DNA of 64,000 bases from a virus, in IMG/VR virus record IMGVR_UViG_3300034104_003402, positions 20,370-84,369 of that record; one strand, given 5' to 3'. Positions 40,420-48,114 of this stretch are shown here, piece by piece (positions within the stretch are counted from its first letter, which is position 1; the number at the start of each line of letters is the position of its first letter). The notes beneath the pieces are model-generated. The model did not search any database and was not told where the DNA came from. It saw only the letters and a program-made list of their open reading frames with translations. The position numbers and the translations under genes were made by a program.

Positions 40420-40848
40420 TTACGACTTGTTTGCTGCTGCTGCTGAACCAAAGTAGAATCCTACAATGCTCAACAAGATTTGACGATTCTCTGATGTGAA
40501 CAGGAACCCGTTGATTTCTACAAAGTATTTCTTGATGGTGTCCATGCCAAACAGATTTGTTTGTGTGGCATCCACCTCAACGAAGGTTGGAACACCGAAG
40601 AACGGCAAAACAAACGGAGCCAAGAAAGTTGCAAAGAGTGTTGACAAAACGATGACTTGGCGAACTCCTCTGCCAACATCAATCCCAACTCTTTGAACTG
40701 CTGCGTTTTGGTTTTTTGTGGTTCTTTCGTTCGCTTGCATCATCTGTTGAAAGAGTTCCTTTTGGTCTTGAGACTTCTGTGCTATGAAGCGGAACAGGAA
40801 GCCAACAGCGGAACCTCCAAGCATTGATAGTAGTTCAATCATAGGCAT
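40420..40848 (-). CDS. Holin-like membrane protein
   Basis: 142 residues. Two to three hydrophobic segments: MLGGSAVGFLFRF, VIVLSTLFATFLAPFVLPFFG and ILLSIVGFYFGSAAA, with a charged helix between. The ending fits the 3TM holin families (GFYxG near the C-terminus). The nearby lipoprotein-like gene supports a lysis role. Holin identity is not proven. Confidence 0.55.
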   Translation of the reverse strand: MPMIELLSMLGGSAVGFLFRFIAQKSQDQKELFQQMMQANERTTKNQNAAVQRVGIDVGRGVRQVIVLSTLFATFLAPFVLPFFGVPTFVEVDATQTNLFGMDTIKKYFVEINGFLFTSENRQILLSIVGFYFGSAAAANKS

Positions 40849-40881
40849 GATAACCCCTTTCTAAAAATACTAAAGTATTTA

Positions 40882-40914
40882 GGAAAAGAAAAGGGGAGGA
40901 GTCGCCTCCTCCCC
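40882..40914 (-). terminator. Rho-independent terminator
   Basis: GGGGAGGAG and CTCCTCCCC form a 9-bp stem around GCGA, followed on the minus strand by TTTTCTTTT. It ends the outer-membrane protein gene. Confidence 0.9.
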
Positions 40915-40941
40915 AATCTCTGACAGTATTGAATTGTAAAA

Positions 40942-41697
40942 TCAGAACTTGATGCCGATACCGGCGGTGACATTCCAACTGTTCTCGTTGGCAGCGTTTA
41001 CTTCCTGCCAAACGGGAATACCGAAGCCTGCGTTCAGGTCAACATTGTTGGAGACCTTCCACTCAGCCTTTGGCCCAAGGAAAGCAACATTGCTGCCCTC
41101 GGTATACCACTGATTCAAGTCTAAGCCGACAGCAAGTGAATCCCACTTATAGGCAACAAACGACTCGGCGTTCAAACCGTAGTTATTGTAGTTACCGAAC
41201 ACGGGGGTATAAGCATATGAGCCAACCCACAGCACATCAAAAGTCTGTGTGTAGACCACCGAGCCCCAAGTCATATCGTAATTGAAACCAACATGTGGGT
41301 TCACATTGTCGGTGTTGTAACCAGCCGAACCTGTTGGCATCCATGCACCCGCTTCAACGCTGAAGTTGGTGACTGAACCAAGGAACTTCTCGCCGGTGAG
41401 CAAACCGTAATTCACTCCAAGGTCGATAGCACCGTAGCCGGTAGTGTCCTGCGAATACACAGGAACAGTGATGTGCCAACCGAGCAAGTCATACAACTTA
41501 CCCTTAACGGTTGAGTCCAACTCGGTAACGGTATCAACATTCTTCTTGCCCCAGAAGGTCAAGGTTTCGTCAACCGATACGCTGTTGAACATGGCAGGTG
41601 ATGCCTTCGGAGCCGGAGCCGAAGCAGTCTGAGCAAAAGTGCTGTGTGCCAAAACTACTGCGGCTACAGCGGCGAAGTATCTAAAGAATCGTGTCAT
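40942..41697 (-). CDS. Outer-membrane beta-barrel protein
   Basis: 251 residues. Sec signal (RYFAAVAAVVLAHSTFAQ), then a barrel of alternating polar and hydrophobic strands with many Tyr/Trp/Gly, such as HVGFNYDMTWGSVVY and YNNYGLNAESFVAYKW. It ends NVTAGIGIKF, a C-terminal Phe as in BAM-assembled porins. A phage-encoded outer-membrane protein would change the host surface, for example to block superinfection or import solutes. It is flanked by hairpin terminators. Confidence 0.8.
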   Translation of the reverse strand: MTRFFRYFAAVAAVVLAHSTFAQTASAPAPKASPAMFNSVSVDETLTFWGKKNVDTVTELDSTVKGKLYDLLGWHITVPVYSQDTTGYGAIDLGVNYGLLTGEKFLGSVTNFSVEAGAWMPTGSAGYNTDNVNPHVGFNYDMTWGSVVYTQTFDVLWVGSYAYTPVFGNYNNYGLNAESFVAYKWDSLAVGLDLNQWYTEGSNVAFLGPKAEWKVSNNVDLNAGFGIPVWQEVNAANENSWNVTAGIGIKF

Positions 41698-41720
41698 TAC
41701 ATTTCTCCTTATAAGTTAGA

Positions 41721-41740
41721 ACCCCTCAACTCCGAGGGGT
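41721..41740 (-). terminator. Hairpin upstream of the outer-membrane protein gene
   Basis: ACCCCTC/GAGGGGT stem followed by TTCT on the minus strand. It would separate the upstream small genes from the outer-membrane protein gene. Confidence 0.6.
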
Positions 41741-41788
41741 CTAGTATATTGGCCCGAAATGCTGAACAGACTCGATTTATAAACTGGT

Positions 41789-41938
41789 TTAAACTTTAAC
41801 TTTTATCGCTCTCAAAGTCACATCGTGACCTGGCGGATAAAGTTTCGGCAATCCTTGACGAGAAACGCCCTTTGGACGCTTGCGTGTTTTGTAGCCACCT
41901 TTTCGGAAAGCCTTTGTGCCATCTCTATTCTTTGCCAT
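41789..41938 (-). CDS. Small very basic protein
   Basis: 49 residues from the ATG at 41938 (an upstream ATG would give 65 residues with a Lys-rich extension). KNRDGTKAFRKGGYKTRKRPKG. Likely nucleic-acid binding. Overlaps the next gene by 14 bases. Confidence 0.5.
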   Translation of the reverse strand: MAKNRDGTKAFRKGGYKTRKRPKGVSRQGLPKLYPPGHDVTLRAIKVKV

Positions 41939-42101
41939 CTGATTTACTCTTTGATTTGGTTTCTTTTTTAATTTCTTCTTGTTCATTATATAAATTTTGC
42001 GCTGCTTGTTCTTCTGGCGTTGCAGAAGGAAATTTTATAGGTTCAGTAGAACCCATGTTTAATTTTTCTCTAAAGTTTGGCCCAAGAAAAAACTTGGACA
42101 T
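41925..42101 (-). CDS. Hypothetical small protein
   Basis: 58 residues, read directly. TGATG overlap with the upstream gene and GGAAGAG before the ATG. GPNFREKLNMGSTEPIKF then an acidic EEQAAQNLYNEQEE helix, Lys-rich end. Stop is TAG. Confidence 0.5.
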   Translation of the reverse strand: MSKFFLGPNFREKLNMGSTEPIKFPSATPEEQAAQNLYNEQEEIKKETKSKSKSDGKE

Positions 42102-42562
42102 CAAACTCTTCCCTTCATAACCAAACTATGTGCTTGTGTGAATCCTTTAACAATTTCATGCCAGTCACGAAGATTTATAAAGGCTCGATTGACTGTGCTT
42201 TCATCTCCGGAATCTCCACCCGAGCATACATTTGCTTTCTTGCAAAGAGCATCAGGAATGAAACTCAAGTCTCCGTATATCGACCAAGTTTGACGGAATC
42301 CACCAAATGTCTTTTTAATTCCACCTTCAGAATACATTACCACAATAGTTCCGATTCCAGGAATAATCTTTTCGATTGCGGGAATACCAGGGCCTGATGG
42401 ATCTTCTATGGTTGATGCTTTCCATCCTTGAGGAGGACGAGTGTAAAACTCTGGCATCTTTGGTGGGGCTTTTCTGCTACCAAACCCAAAAATTTTCTCG
42501 GTTAGAGAACGCTTTACTTCTTCGTGCAACTTCTTTTGATAGTAGTAAGCACTTCCGCTCAA
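42101..42562 (-). CDS. Protein with YYYQKKLHEEV leader, probable TTG start
   Basis: 153 residues from a TTG at 42562; no in-frame ATG exists before the conserved leader. The reading frame is the same as that of the gene upstream and is separated from it by a single TAA at 42617-42619. The leader SAYYYQKKLHEEV parallels MYHYQKKLQEEV of that gene. Middle IEKIIPGIGTIVVMYSEGG; C-terminal part has a CKKANVC pair. Unknown function. Confidence 0.6.
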   Translation of the reverse strand: MSGSAYYYQKKLHEEVKRSLTEKIFGFGSRKAPPKMPEFYTRPPQGWKASTIEDPSGPGIPAIEKIIPGIGTIVVMYSEGGIKKTFGGFRQTWSIYGDLSFIPDALCKKANVCSGGDSGDESTVNRAFINLRDWHEIVKGFTQAHSLVMKGRV

Positions 42563-42616
42563 TTGTGCAGATTCAATTTTACCTAAAGCGTAACGCTTTG
42601 ATAGTGCAGGAATAAT

Positions 42617-42994
42617 TTATCCTGCAAGTTTAGTGATTAGATCCTTCTCTTTCTGTGTGCATTCCGTCTTTAGAATGCTTAGAACCTTGTCTGGATTATT
42701 AGAGTTCTGATTGATCTTTGCTGCCAATCGGGGGAGAACGATTGAAGAGAAAGAAGTTAAAAGTAGTTGCTCGTTTGGAGTAGCCGACTTCTTGAACCAT
42801 CCGAAAAATTCTGAAACAGGAATTACAATTTCAGGATTGCGATCCGAAAGTGTTTGCAACATTTCGTCAATAGTTACTTCACGATCTTCTTTCGCCAAAA
42901 CTGAAGCAGGGGTTGGTGCAACGGGTGTAGTTTCGGCCTTCTTTGGTTGAAACTTGGCGACTTCTTCCTGCAATTTCTTTTGATAATGATACAT
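42617..42994 (-). CDS. Protein with YHYQKKLQEEV leader
   Basis: 125 residues. Leader MYHYQKKLQEEVAKF resembles the T4 capsid-targeting type (aromatic-x-x-L-x-E) and the next gene's leader. Thr/Pro/Ala-rich linker and helical C-terminus. A TATAAATA late box lies 28 bases upstream. Confidence 0.6.
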   Translation of the reverse strand: MYHYQKKLQEEVAKFQPKKAETTPVAPTPASVLAKEDREVTIDEMLQTLSDRNPEIVIPVSEFFGWFKKSATPNEQLLLTSFSSIVLPRLAAKINQNSNNPDKVLSILKTECTQKEKDLITKLAG

Positions 42995-43022
42995 TTTTTC
43001 TCCCTAGAATAAGGTTCCAGGG

Positions 43023-43030
43023 TATTTATA
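43023..43030 (-). promoter_or_regulatory. T4-type late promoter box TATAAATA
   Basis: Exact late consensus on the minus strand, upstream of the gene at 42617-42994. Facing a plus-strand box 27 bases away. Confidence 0.65.
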
Positions 43031-43056
43031 CATAATGTATCGGCGGTTGCGGAACC

Positions 43057-43063
43057 CTAAATA
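43057..43063 (+). promoter_or_regulatory. Late-promoter-like CTAAATA on plus strand
   Basis: CTAAATA about 26 bases before the only plus-strand gene pair, with a following AAAGGAG ribosome site. Similar boxes occur on the minus strand before genes at 40.8, 55.6 and 56.2 kb. Confidence 0.5.
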
Positions 43064-43089
43064 CAAAAAACCCGCTAAAGGAGTCTGCT

Positions 43090-43350
43090 ATGCGTTCAGA
43101 TTACGGTTTCCGAGATCCCCTAAACCACAATAAAAAGCCTGTTACAAACTTTTTAGAACACCTTCGTAAGATTGCTTCGGGCGATTTTAGTCCTGCTGGT
43201 AAAGAAACAGTAAACGAAGTGTCTCCACCATCGGGCCCCGCTCGCAGATTCTCAAAAAAGCCAGAAGTTAAGGCTGCATTCAAGAAGCGTTACGGAGATC
43301 GTTGGAAAGAAGTAATGTATGCTACCGCTTGGAAGATGCACAACAAGTAA
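43090..43350 (+). CDS. Hypothetical protein, plus strand
   Basis: 86 residues, with AAAGGAG before the ATG. Contains NFLEHLRKIASGDFSP, a Pro-rich linker and a basic FKKRYGDRWKEVMYATAWKM. Short phage proteins ending in GDRWKEVMYATAT-like text occur in T4-like genomes (from memory). First gene of a two-gene plus-strand island. Confidence 0.6.
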   Translation: MRSDYGFRDPLNHNKKPVTNFLEHLRKIASGDFSPAGKETVNEVSPPSGPARRFSKKPEVKAAFKKRYGDRWKEVMYATAWKMHNK

Positions 43351-43353
43351 CAG

Positions 43354-43920
43354 ATGAAATCGTTTCGCACATTCTTAAACGAGCAAAGCGACCCAAAATG
43401 TTTGGAGCAATCCAAATTTGTTTGGCGTGGTGCTGTTAAAGAGAGTGCTATCTGCAATTTTAAAGATGGGATTGTCTGGCAAGGAGCCATTCAATCTGTT
43501 CCGCTTTTCAACATTAAAGGTGGAGTGATGTGGGAAGGAGCCTTGCAAGCCAAGGCTATCGGAAACTTTAAAGGTGGAATTCTTTGGGCAGGTATGATTC
43601 AACAAACTCCGCTATGCAATATGCGCGAAGGTGTTGTATGGCAAGGAGCCGTTCAAGCAAAGGCTGTTGCCAACTACGGCATACAGATTGGTCAAGCAAA
43701 CGAGTGCGGCTCCGAAAGTCTGTTTTTGTGGAAAGATATGGTTAGAAGTGTTGCGTTCTTCAATTCCAACACTAAACTTAGCAACCACATGAAAATGGCT
43801 TTAGTGTATTGGTTCTTGATGCGTAGCAAGTCTACAAATAAAAAAGCAGCCTCGGCGGTTAAGCCAAAGGCTGCTGTTTCAAAGCCAAAGTCTAAATCGA
43901 CTCAAGCATCCAAAGCGTAA
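43354..43920 (+). CDS. Repeat protein with capsid-targeting-like N-terminus, plus strand
   Basis: 188 residues. Leader MKSFRTFLNEQS fits L-x-E cleavage. Residues 19-110 hold about five copies of a 19-20 residue unit, F-K-x-G-(I/V)-(V/L/M)-W-x-G-A-x-Q. Lys/Ala/Ser-rich tail. The repeat suggests a solenoid or beta fold, similar in rhythm to MORN-like repeats but different in sequence. Ends convergently, overlapping the minus gene by 19 bases. Confidence 0.65.
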   Translation: MKSFRTFLNEQSDPKCLEQSKFVWRGAVKESAICNFKDGIVWQGAIQSVPLFNIKGGVMWEGALQAKAIGNFKGGILWAGMIQQTPLCNMREGVVWQGAVQAKAVANYGIQIGQANECGSESLFLWKDMVRSVAFFNSNTKLSNHMKMALVYWFLMRSKSTNKKAASAVKPKAAVSKPKSKSTQASKA

Positions 43921-44735
43921 TAATTCGTCGTTTTGCTTGGCGAGTTGTTGATGAAGTTTTCAATACCTTGCATGATTTCATCAAACTTCTGCTTGTCTGA
44001 AACCATCTCCTGCTCCGTCAGGTCTTCGGTAAGAATGCGAGGAGTAGTGAAATCTGGAAGTGCGGTATCTACACCTATATTCCAATTCCTGCTTCCCCAT
44101 TGCAAACGAGGAGGCTGACTCTTCATGTCTTCAGGATGGGAAACTCGTTTAATCCTGTTCCATTGGGTTTCATCCCAACTGTTGTGAGAGGTCAACTCTC
44201 CGAATGTGCGAGTGGAAACATCGGGTGAGTGCGCCCACACGCGAGCGTAAACCTGCTCCCAAATTACACGAGCCAAGTCGGGAGTAATCAGAAGAAACTG
44301 ACAACCGTTCACCGAGATGCCCTTGCCTCTGCTGTAATCTTCTTCAAACATCTTGAACAAGCGGTTGTTCATGTTCGCTTCATGGGTAGCCATGTTCCAC
44401 GAGTCGCTTGGGTCTGCATCAATCTTGTGAAACACACTCAAAGGAGCCAACGGCTTATGATCGGAAAGCATGGGTGTGCCGAACACACCCTCTAATTCCC
44501 GAATTTCCATCGGATACCAACAGTTTGTCCCGTTGCTGCCAAGCCCACGCGGAGCAGCACCAAGCCACTCACGAGCAAACAGGGCAACGCAATGTGGGCG
44601 GTTGGACTTCAATCTCCAAAAGTGAAGTTCCACAATGTTGTGCTGCTGCAAACCGTTGAACAGAATGGTGTGCTTGTTCACTACAGGAACGCCGTGAATC
44701 TTGGATAGTGTCATGGTGTCGTCACGCATTTTCAT
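43902..44735 (-). CDS. Hypothetical protein
   Basis: 277 residues, more G+C-rich than its left-hand neighbours. VALFAREWLGAAPRGLGSNG, WNMATHEANMNNRL and a C-terminal YALDA. No recognised motif. Converges on the plus-strand gene. Confidence 0.65.
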   Translation of the reverse strand: MKMRDDTMTLSKIHGVPVVNKHTILFNGLQQHNIVELHFWRLKSNRPHCVALFAREWLGAAPRGLGSNGTNCWYPMEIRELEGVFGTPMLSDHKPLAPLSVFHKIDADPSDSWNMATHEANMNNRLFKMFEEDYSRGKGISVNGCQFLLITPDLARVIWEQVYARVWAHSPDVSTRTFGELTSHNSWDETQWNRIKRVSHPEDMKSQPPRLQWGSRNWNIGVDTALPDFTTPRILTEDLTEQEMVSDKQKFDEIMQGIENFINNSPSKTTNYYALDA

Positions 44736-44958
44736 TTCCTTTTAACGCTGGATATCGGTCTTGGATTCGTCCCATTGTTTCCGATAAATCTTTTCCTTCC
44801 CGGAACGCTTGCATCATGTCCATCAGAAAAATGGTGTTGTGTTCGTTGCCTGCAATCAACACTTCATCAAACAAGAGATAGAACATCTCTCTAGTTTGTT
44901 CTGCGGTGACTGCGTATTCCTTGCCTTCATGCCGGTAAATCCAAAGTGGAGGGGCCAT
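44722..44958 (-). CDS. Hypothetical protein
   Basis: 78 residues from the ATG at 44958 (the longer frame overlaps the upstream gene). YAVTAEQTREMFYLLFDEV suggests an alpha/beta unit. Part of a run of small genes with similar composition. Confidence 0.5.
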   Translation of the reverse strand: MAPPLWIYRHEGKEYAVTAEQTREMFYLLFDEVLIAGNEHNTIFLMDMMQAFREGKDLSETMGRIQDRYPALKGNENA

Positions 44959-44960
44959 AG

Positions 44961-45326
44961 TTAAATTGCCAATTCTTTCAGGAGAAGTTCCTTGTTTTCC
45001 TGCGTGAGATTGTAGAAGCAATGCTGAAGATGGGGTGGCAGCAGTCTGCAAACCCATCCCGCAGCAGGCTGTTCGTAGAAACGCAAAACCTGTTCCCAAT
45101 TAGCCCGAGCATTCGGCAAATCGGAACACTGCATTGCAGCCACGGCGGTGCGATTGTTTGCCTCATAGTCTCGCACCCATACCCCACCACCACGACGCAA
45201 ACCATTAAGGCTTGGGTCGAGCGGAATAAGGTATTCCCGCATCCACATTTGTCCTGTTCTTCGATTATAGCACAGCAGACAGTAAATCGAAAACGGAGCA
45301 TTCACATCGGCGGCATTACTTGACAT
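44961..45326 (-). CDS. Hypothetical protein
   Basis: 121 residues from the ATG at 45326, overlapping the next gene's stop. SIYCLLCYNRRTGQMWMREYLIPL and NRTAVAAMQCSDLPNARANWEQVLRF. The latter resembles repeats in the neighbours at 45.3 and 45.8 kb (VENARKQWDRLV, VEHARQLWEHYI). Confidence 0.55.
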   Translation of the reverse strand: MSSNAADVNAPFSIYCLLCYNRRTGQMWMREYLIPLDPSLNGLRRGGGVWVRDYEANNRTAVAAMQCSDLPNARANWEQVLRFYEQPAAGWVCRLLPPHLQHCFYNLTQENKELLLKELAI

Positions 45327-45567
45327 CGAGAATTGCTCCCATGTTAACGAGCCTATCCCATTGCTTGCGAGCATTTTCAACCGTCAATTCAATGGTGTTG
45401 ATGCACTTGTCTTTAAAAAAGTGACAGCACATTACATTTCGTGGGTCGGTTTTAACAAGAGTGAAACTCCAAGTTTCTTTCTCATATAGGTGATGAGTCA
45501 TCACCAAACGATGAGTGATAAACTTTTCCTTGTTGGTCTGATTGGTTTCCCATTTAGCCCAATTCAT
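45316..45567 (-). CDS. Hypothetical protein, A-R-x-x-W family
   Basis: 83 residues. LTVENARKQWDRLVNMGAI near the C-terminus resembles the neighbours. TWSFTLVKTDPRN suggests beta strands. Overlaps both neighbours. Confidence 0.55.
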   Translation of the reverse strand: MNWAKWETNQTNKEKFITHRLVMTHHLYEKETWSFTLVKTDPRNVMCCHFFKDKCINTIELTVENARKQWDRLVNMGAILDVK

Positions 45568-45827
45568 GCTCCACCTTCTTCCGCAAAGATTTGACCTCGT
45601 TCGTGAAGTTCAGAAAGACGCAGAATGGGATGAGCAAGCGCGTCCCGAAACCGATTGAGAGATTCGTGCAATCCTTCAATGGTATCTCCCAACACACTTG
45701 CAAAGTGCGGAGAGACCGTAGTAAGGATTCCGTTTTCATACCCCGCTTCGTGAATTGCGAAGTATTCGTTCTCAGGGTCGGTGTCGTGGTGAACCACGCG
45801 ATGATTCCATGTGAATTCCATTTTCAA
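45564..45827 (-). CDS. Hypothetical protein
   Basis: 87 residues. FTWNHRVVHHDTDPENEYFAIHEAGY start, TIEGLHESLNRFRDAL helix. ATGA overlap with the next gene. Confidence 0.55.
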   Translation of the reverse strand: MKMEFTWNHRVVHHDTDPENEYFAIHEAGYENGILTTVSPHFASVLGDTIEGLHESLNRFRDALAHPILRLSELHERGQIFAEEGGA

Positions 45828-45833
45828 TTTTCC

Positions 45834-46130
45834 TTACTTGGTGGGAGTATACGATTGGTCGCCACGACGCTCGGTTTTCTGAATGAGATACCTACCGTTC
45901 TGCTTGGTGATGTAGTGTTCCCACAGTTGACGAGCGTGTTCCACAGTGCCAGTCCAAGTGCTGAGAATCTTGCCAGGCGCACCGTTGGTGTCTGCCCGAA
46001 CCAAGACTCGGCACTGATGAACATGCTTGAAAGGTTTGGTGTGAACCACAAACTGCACCCATTCCTGTCGCTTGTAGCCGCCGTAGTCATCTTCAACCAA
46101 CAGCCAATAGTGAATCACTTCCCAATTCAT
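45834..46130 (-). CDS. Hypothetical protein, A-R-x-x-W family
   Basis: 98 residues. YWLLVEDDYGGYKRQEW, CRVLVRADTN and VEHARQLWEHYITKQNGRYLI, the last similar to 45316-45567. The set looks like a small diverged gene family. Confidence 0.55.
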   Translation of the reverse strand: MNWEVIHYWLLVEDDYGGYKRQEWVQFVVHTKPFKHVHQCRVLVRADTNGAPGKILSTWTGTVEHARQLWEHYITKQNGRYLIQKTERRGDQSYTPTK

Positions 46131-46132
46131 TT

Positions 46133-46363
46133 TCAGTCTTCTCCTCGCCAGTTTCTAGCCCAAACTTCTTCTCGGTAATCCTCAAGCCCCTTAACCTCTT
46201 CACGAAGGCTTTCAATCTCCATCGCGGCTCGGTCAAGCAGCCACTCAATACCCTTCTTCCCGCTGAACCATGCAGCGGCTTCACGCAACTCCTTCACAAT
46301 ATCAGGAGTCTCCTGAACGGGAGTCTTGCGAACAGTCTTCTTCTTGGTCTTCTTGGTTTTCAT
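46133..46363 (-). CDS. Hypothetical small basic/coiled protein
   Basis: 76 residues from the ATG at 46363. Lys/Thr-rich start, then EIESLREEVKGLEDYREEV, a likely coiled coil. Confidence 0.5.
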   Translation of the reverse strand: MKTKKTKKKTVRKTPVQETPDIVKELREAAAWFSGKKGIEWLLDRAAMEIESLREEVKGLEDYREEVWARNWRGED

Positions 46364-46371
46364 TTTTTCTT

Positions 46372-46605
46372 TCAGTAAAAGTTCGGATAGTTTGGATTGT
46401 CTTTCAAGGTTTCGTTCATCACTTGAAGCATTGCCCACATTCGTGCGTCATCGTTTGAAAATTGATTGGAGTAGTAAATGCCCCAAACAGTTCGCATCGC
46501 TTGACGCAACCGCAGTATTTCGCTTCCCGCAGCACACGAAAGTTCATCGTTGCGACGAAACAGTTCGTCCACGATGTCTCGCTTGAATGATGCGGAGGAT
46601 GTCAT
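46372..46605 (-). CDS. Hypothetical helical protein
   Basis: 77 residues from the ATG at 46605, TGATG-linked to the phosphoesterase. FKRDIVDELFRRNDELSC and ILRLRQAMRTVW. No motif. Confidence 0.5.
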   Translation of the reverse strand: MTSSASFKRDIVDELFRRNDELSCAAGSEILRLRQAMRTVWGIYYSNQFSNDDARMWAMLQVMNETLKDNPNYPNFY

Positions 46606-47168
46606 CACAGTCCTGCTTTCTTACGAATCTCTTCCAACGAAATCGGCGTGTAGTTGATTCGTTCCACACACACCGAAAAGTAACGAGGGTCTTCCGCCTG
46701 ACATGCTCGCATCGGCTCCTCGGGGTCATCTTGCATTTCCATCACGGCTTCCGCGTGAAGATGAGCGTGAATGTTCAGCCACCATCCGCCAGTCTGATGC
46801 CGATACAAGGAATTCGGATGCAGCGGAATGTGTGAAAGAATCTCCTTGTCCATTCTGTGATACGCACGAATATCCTTGAAATACTTCAGGTATTCGCCTG
46901 GCTTCAGAATGTCATGGTTGCCCTTGATAAGAATCTTGGAACCGTTAAGAGAACCAAGAATTTTCAAAGCCTGATTCGTGAAGGCTACATCGCCCATCAC
47001 ATACACCTTATCAGCAGAACGCACCGTGGCGTTCCACCGTTCTGCCATTACCGCATCTCCCTCGGCGGCATTCGCAAACGGGCGAACTCGCTCACCGTTT
47101 GAACGAGTGAAGCGGTAAATGTTGTCGTGCCCGAAGTGCGGACAACCGATGAAGAAGGTGTTAGCCAT
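46605..47168 (-). CDS. Calcineurin-like metallophosphoesterase
   Basis: 187 residues. FIGCPHFGHDNI, VYVMGDVAF, LIKGNHD and IHAHLH give the metallophosphoesterase blocks. The usual first D-x-H is here GCPH, so the first metal-binding Asp is missing, replaced by Cys. Activity may be changed or lost. The WNATVRSADKVYVMGDV context is typical of stand-alone phage phosphatases. Confidence 0.82.
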   Translation of the reverse strand: MANTFFIGCPHFGHDNIYRFTRSNGERVRPFANAAEGDAVMAERWNATVRSADKVYVMGDVAFTNQALKILGSLNGSKILIKGNHDILKPGEYLKYFKDIRAYHRMDKEILSHIPLHPNSLYRHQTGGWWLNIHAHLHAEAVMEMQDDPEEPMRACQAEDPRYFSVCVERINYTPISLEEIRKKAGL

Positions 47169-48079
47169 TATCGCTGCCCACCAATCTCCATCGTGAGGTT
47201 TGAGGGGGAAACGCGAGCATGCGGATTCGGCGTATCACCGATGGGAGGATACCGCATCAGCAGCGCAAGCACCTGCTTGGTGCGCTCGTCGCACAGACTG
47301 TCTGCCTGCTTGGAATCCTCAATAAGATTGTTGAGAATCTGCTGGTCGGCATCGTTCGGCACATACTCCACATTCGCGGGATTGATGAAACCCACATCCG
47401 TGAACTTGCCGCTCGCATCACGCTTGTCCGACCAAGCAAGACCGATGGCAGCACCGAAGCGAGTCTTGCCGTCCCAAAACATCATGCCCACCTTGCCGTG
47501 CGGATACTTGCGACCCGCCGTCACGCGCCACTTGGAACCCTTCACAGGCTTCGGAGACACCGTATCCTCCCAACTCTTGCGAAGTTGACCAAGGTAGTTT
47601 TCCTTGAAATTCTTGCCCATCGCGGCAGCAGTCTGCACCGCCCACACAGTCTTCCACCACACGAGAAATTCGGCTCGCTCCTTCACGGAAGCATCGCACT
47701 GAAACGCGGTGCTGGAAACATGATGACCGCGAACAGGCGTGTAGCCGTAGCGTCGCTGCTCGTGGCACTGCACCATGATGGGAAGGAAACGCACCATCTC
47801 GGTGGCGTTCGGGTCGGGATTTCGCAACCACGCATACAGCATGCAACACATGCTGGTGGTGTCGTCCGCGTAGAGCGGAATCATGCCCCACCAATCCGTG
47901 AGACAGCACACCTTGCCCTTGTAACGCTCAAACAGATCCTGCGTGTGCGGATTCCATCCCGACTCCAACAGCAGTTCCGCGTTGTCGGAATGGTAGAACA
48001 GCGGAGCCGTGGACACGGGCGTGACATCGGCGGGCAGGAGAGTGGCGAGAGAGTAGGGCGGCAATGTAGTTGTGGTCAT
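47168..48079 (-). CDS. Hypothetical protein
   Basis: 303 residues, high in G+C. VCCLTDWWGMIPLYADD, ARVSPSN and WRVTAGRKYPHGKVGMMFWDGKTRFGAAIGLAW. No known family seen. The first bases ATGACCACAACTAC are shared with the VWA gene at 62.3 kb. Confidence 0.65.
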   Translation of the reverse strand: MTTTTLPPYSLATLLPADVTPVSTAPLFYHSDNAELLLESGWNPHTQDLFERYKGKVCCLTDWWGMIPLYADDTTSMCCMLYAWLRNPDPNATEMVRFLPIMVQCHEQRRYGYTPVRGHHVSSTAFQCDASVKERAEFLVWWKTVWAVQTAAAMGKNFKENYLGQLRKSWEDTVSPKPVKGSKWRVTAGRKYPHGKVGMMFWDGKTRFGAAIGLAWSDKRDASGKFTDVGFINPANVEYVPNDADQQILNNLIEDSKQADSLCDERTKQVLALLMRYPPIGDTPNPHARVSPSNLTMEIGGQR

Positions 48080-48085
48080 CCCTCA

Positions 48086-48114
48086 ATTTTAGCATAAAAA
48101 CGGGGCCCTGTCAA
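48086..48114 (-). promoter_or_regulatory. Strong sigma70 promoter for the 47.2 kb gene
   Basis: Minus-strand TTGACA, 17-base spacer, TAAAAT, seven bases before the ATG at 48079. Nearly consensus. Confidence 0.8.

Noticed and set aside
47219-48097. Plus-strand open frame of 292 codons opposite the 47.2 kb gene
   Set aside because: Same reason: the minus gene has a consensus promoter and start. The plus frame is Arg/His-rich without motif or ribosome site.
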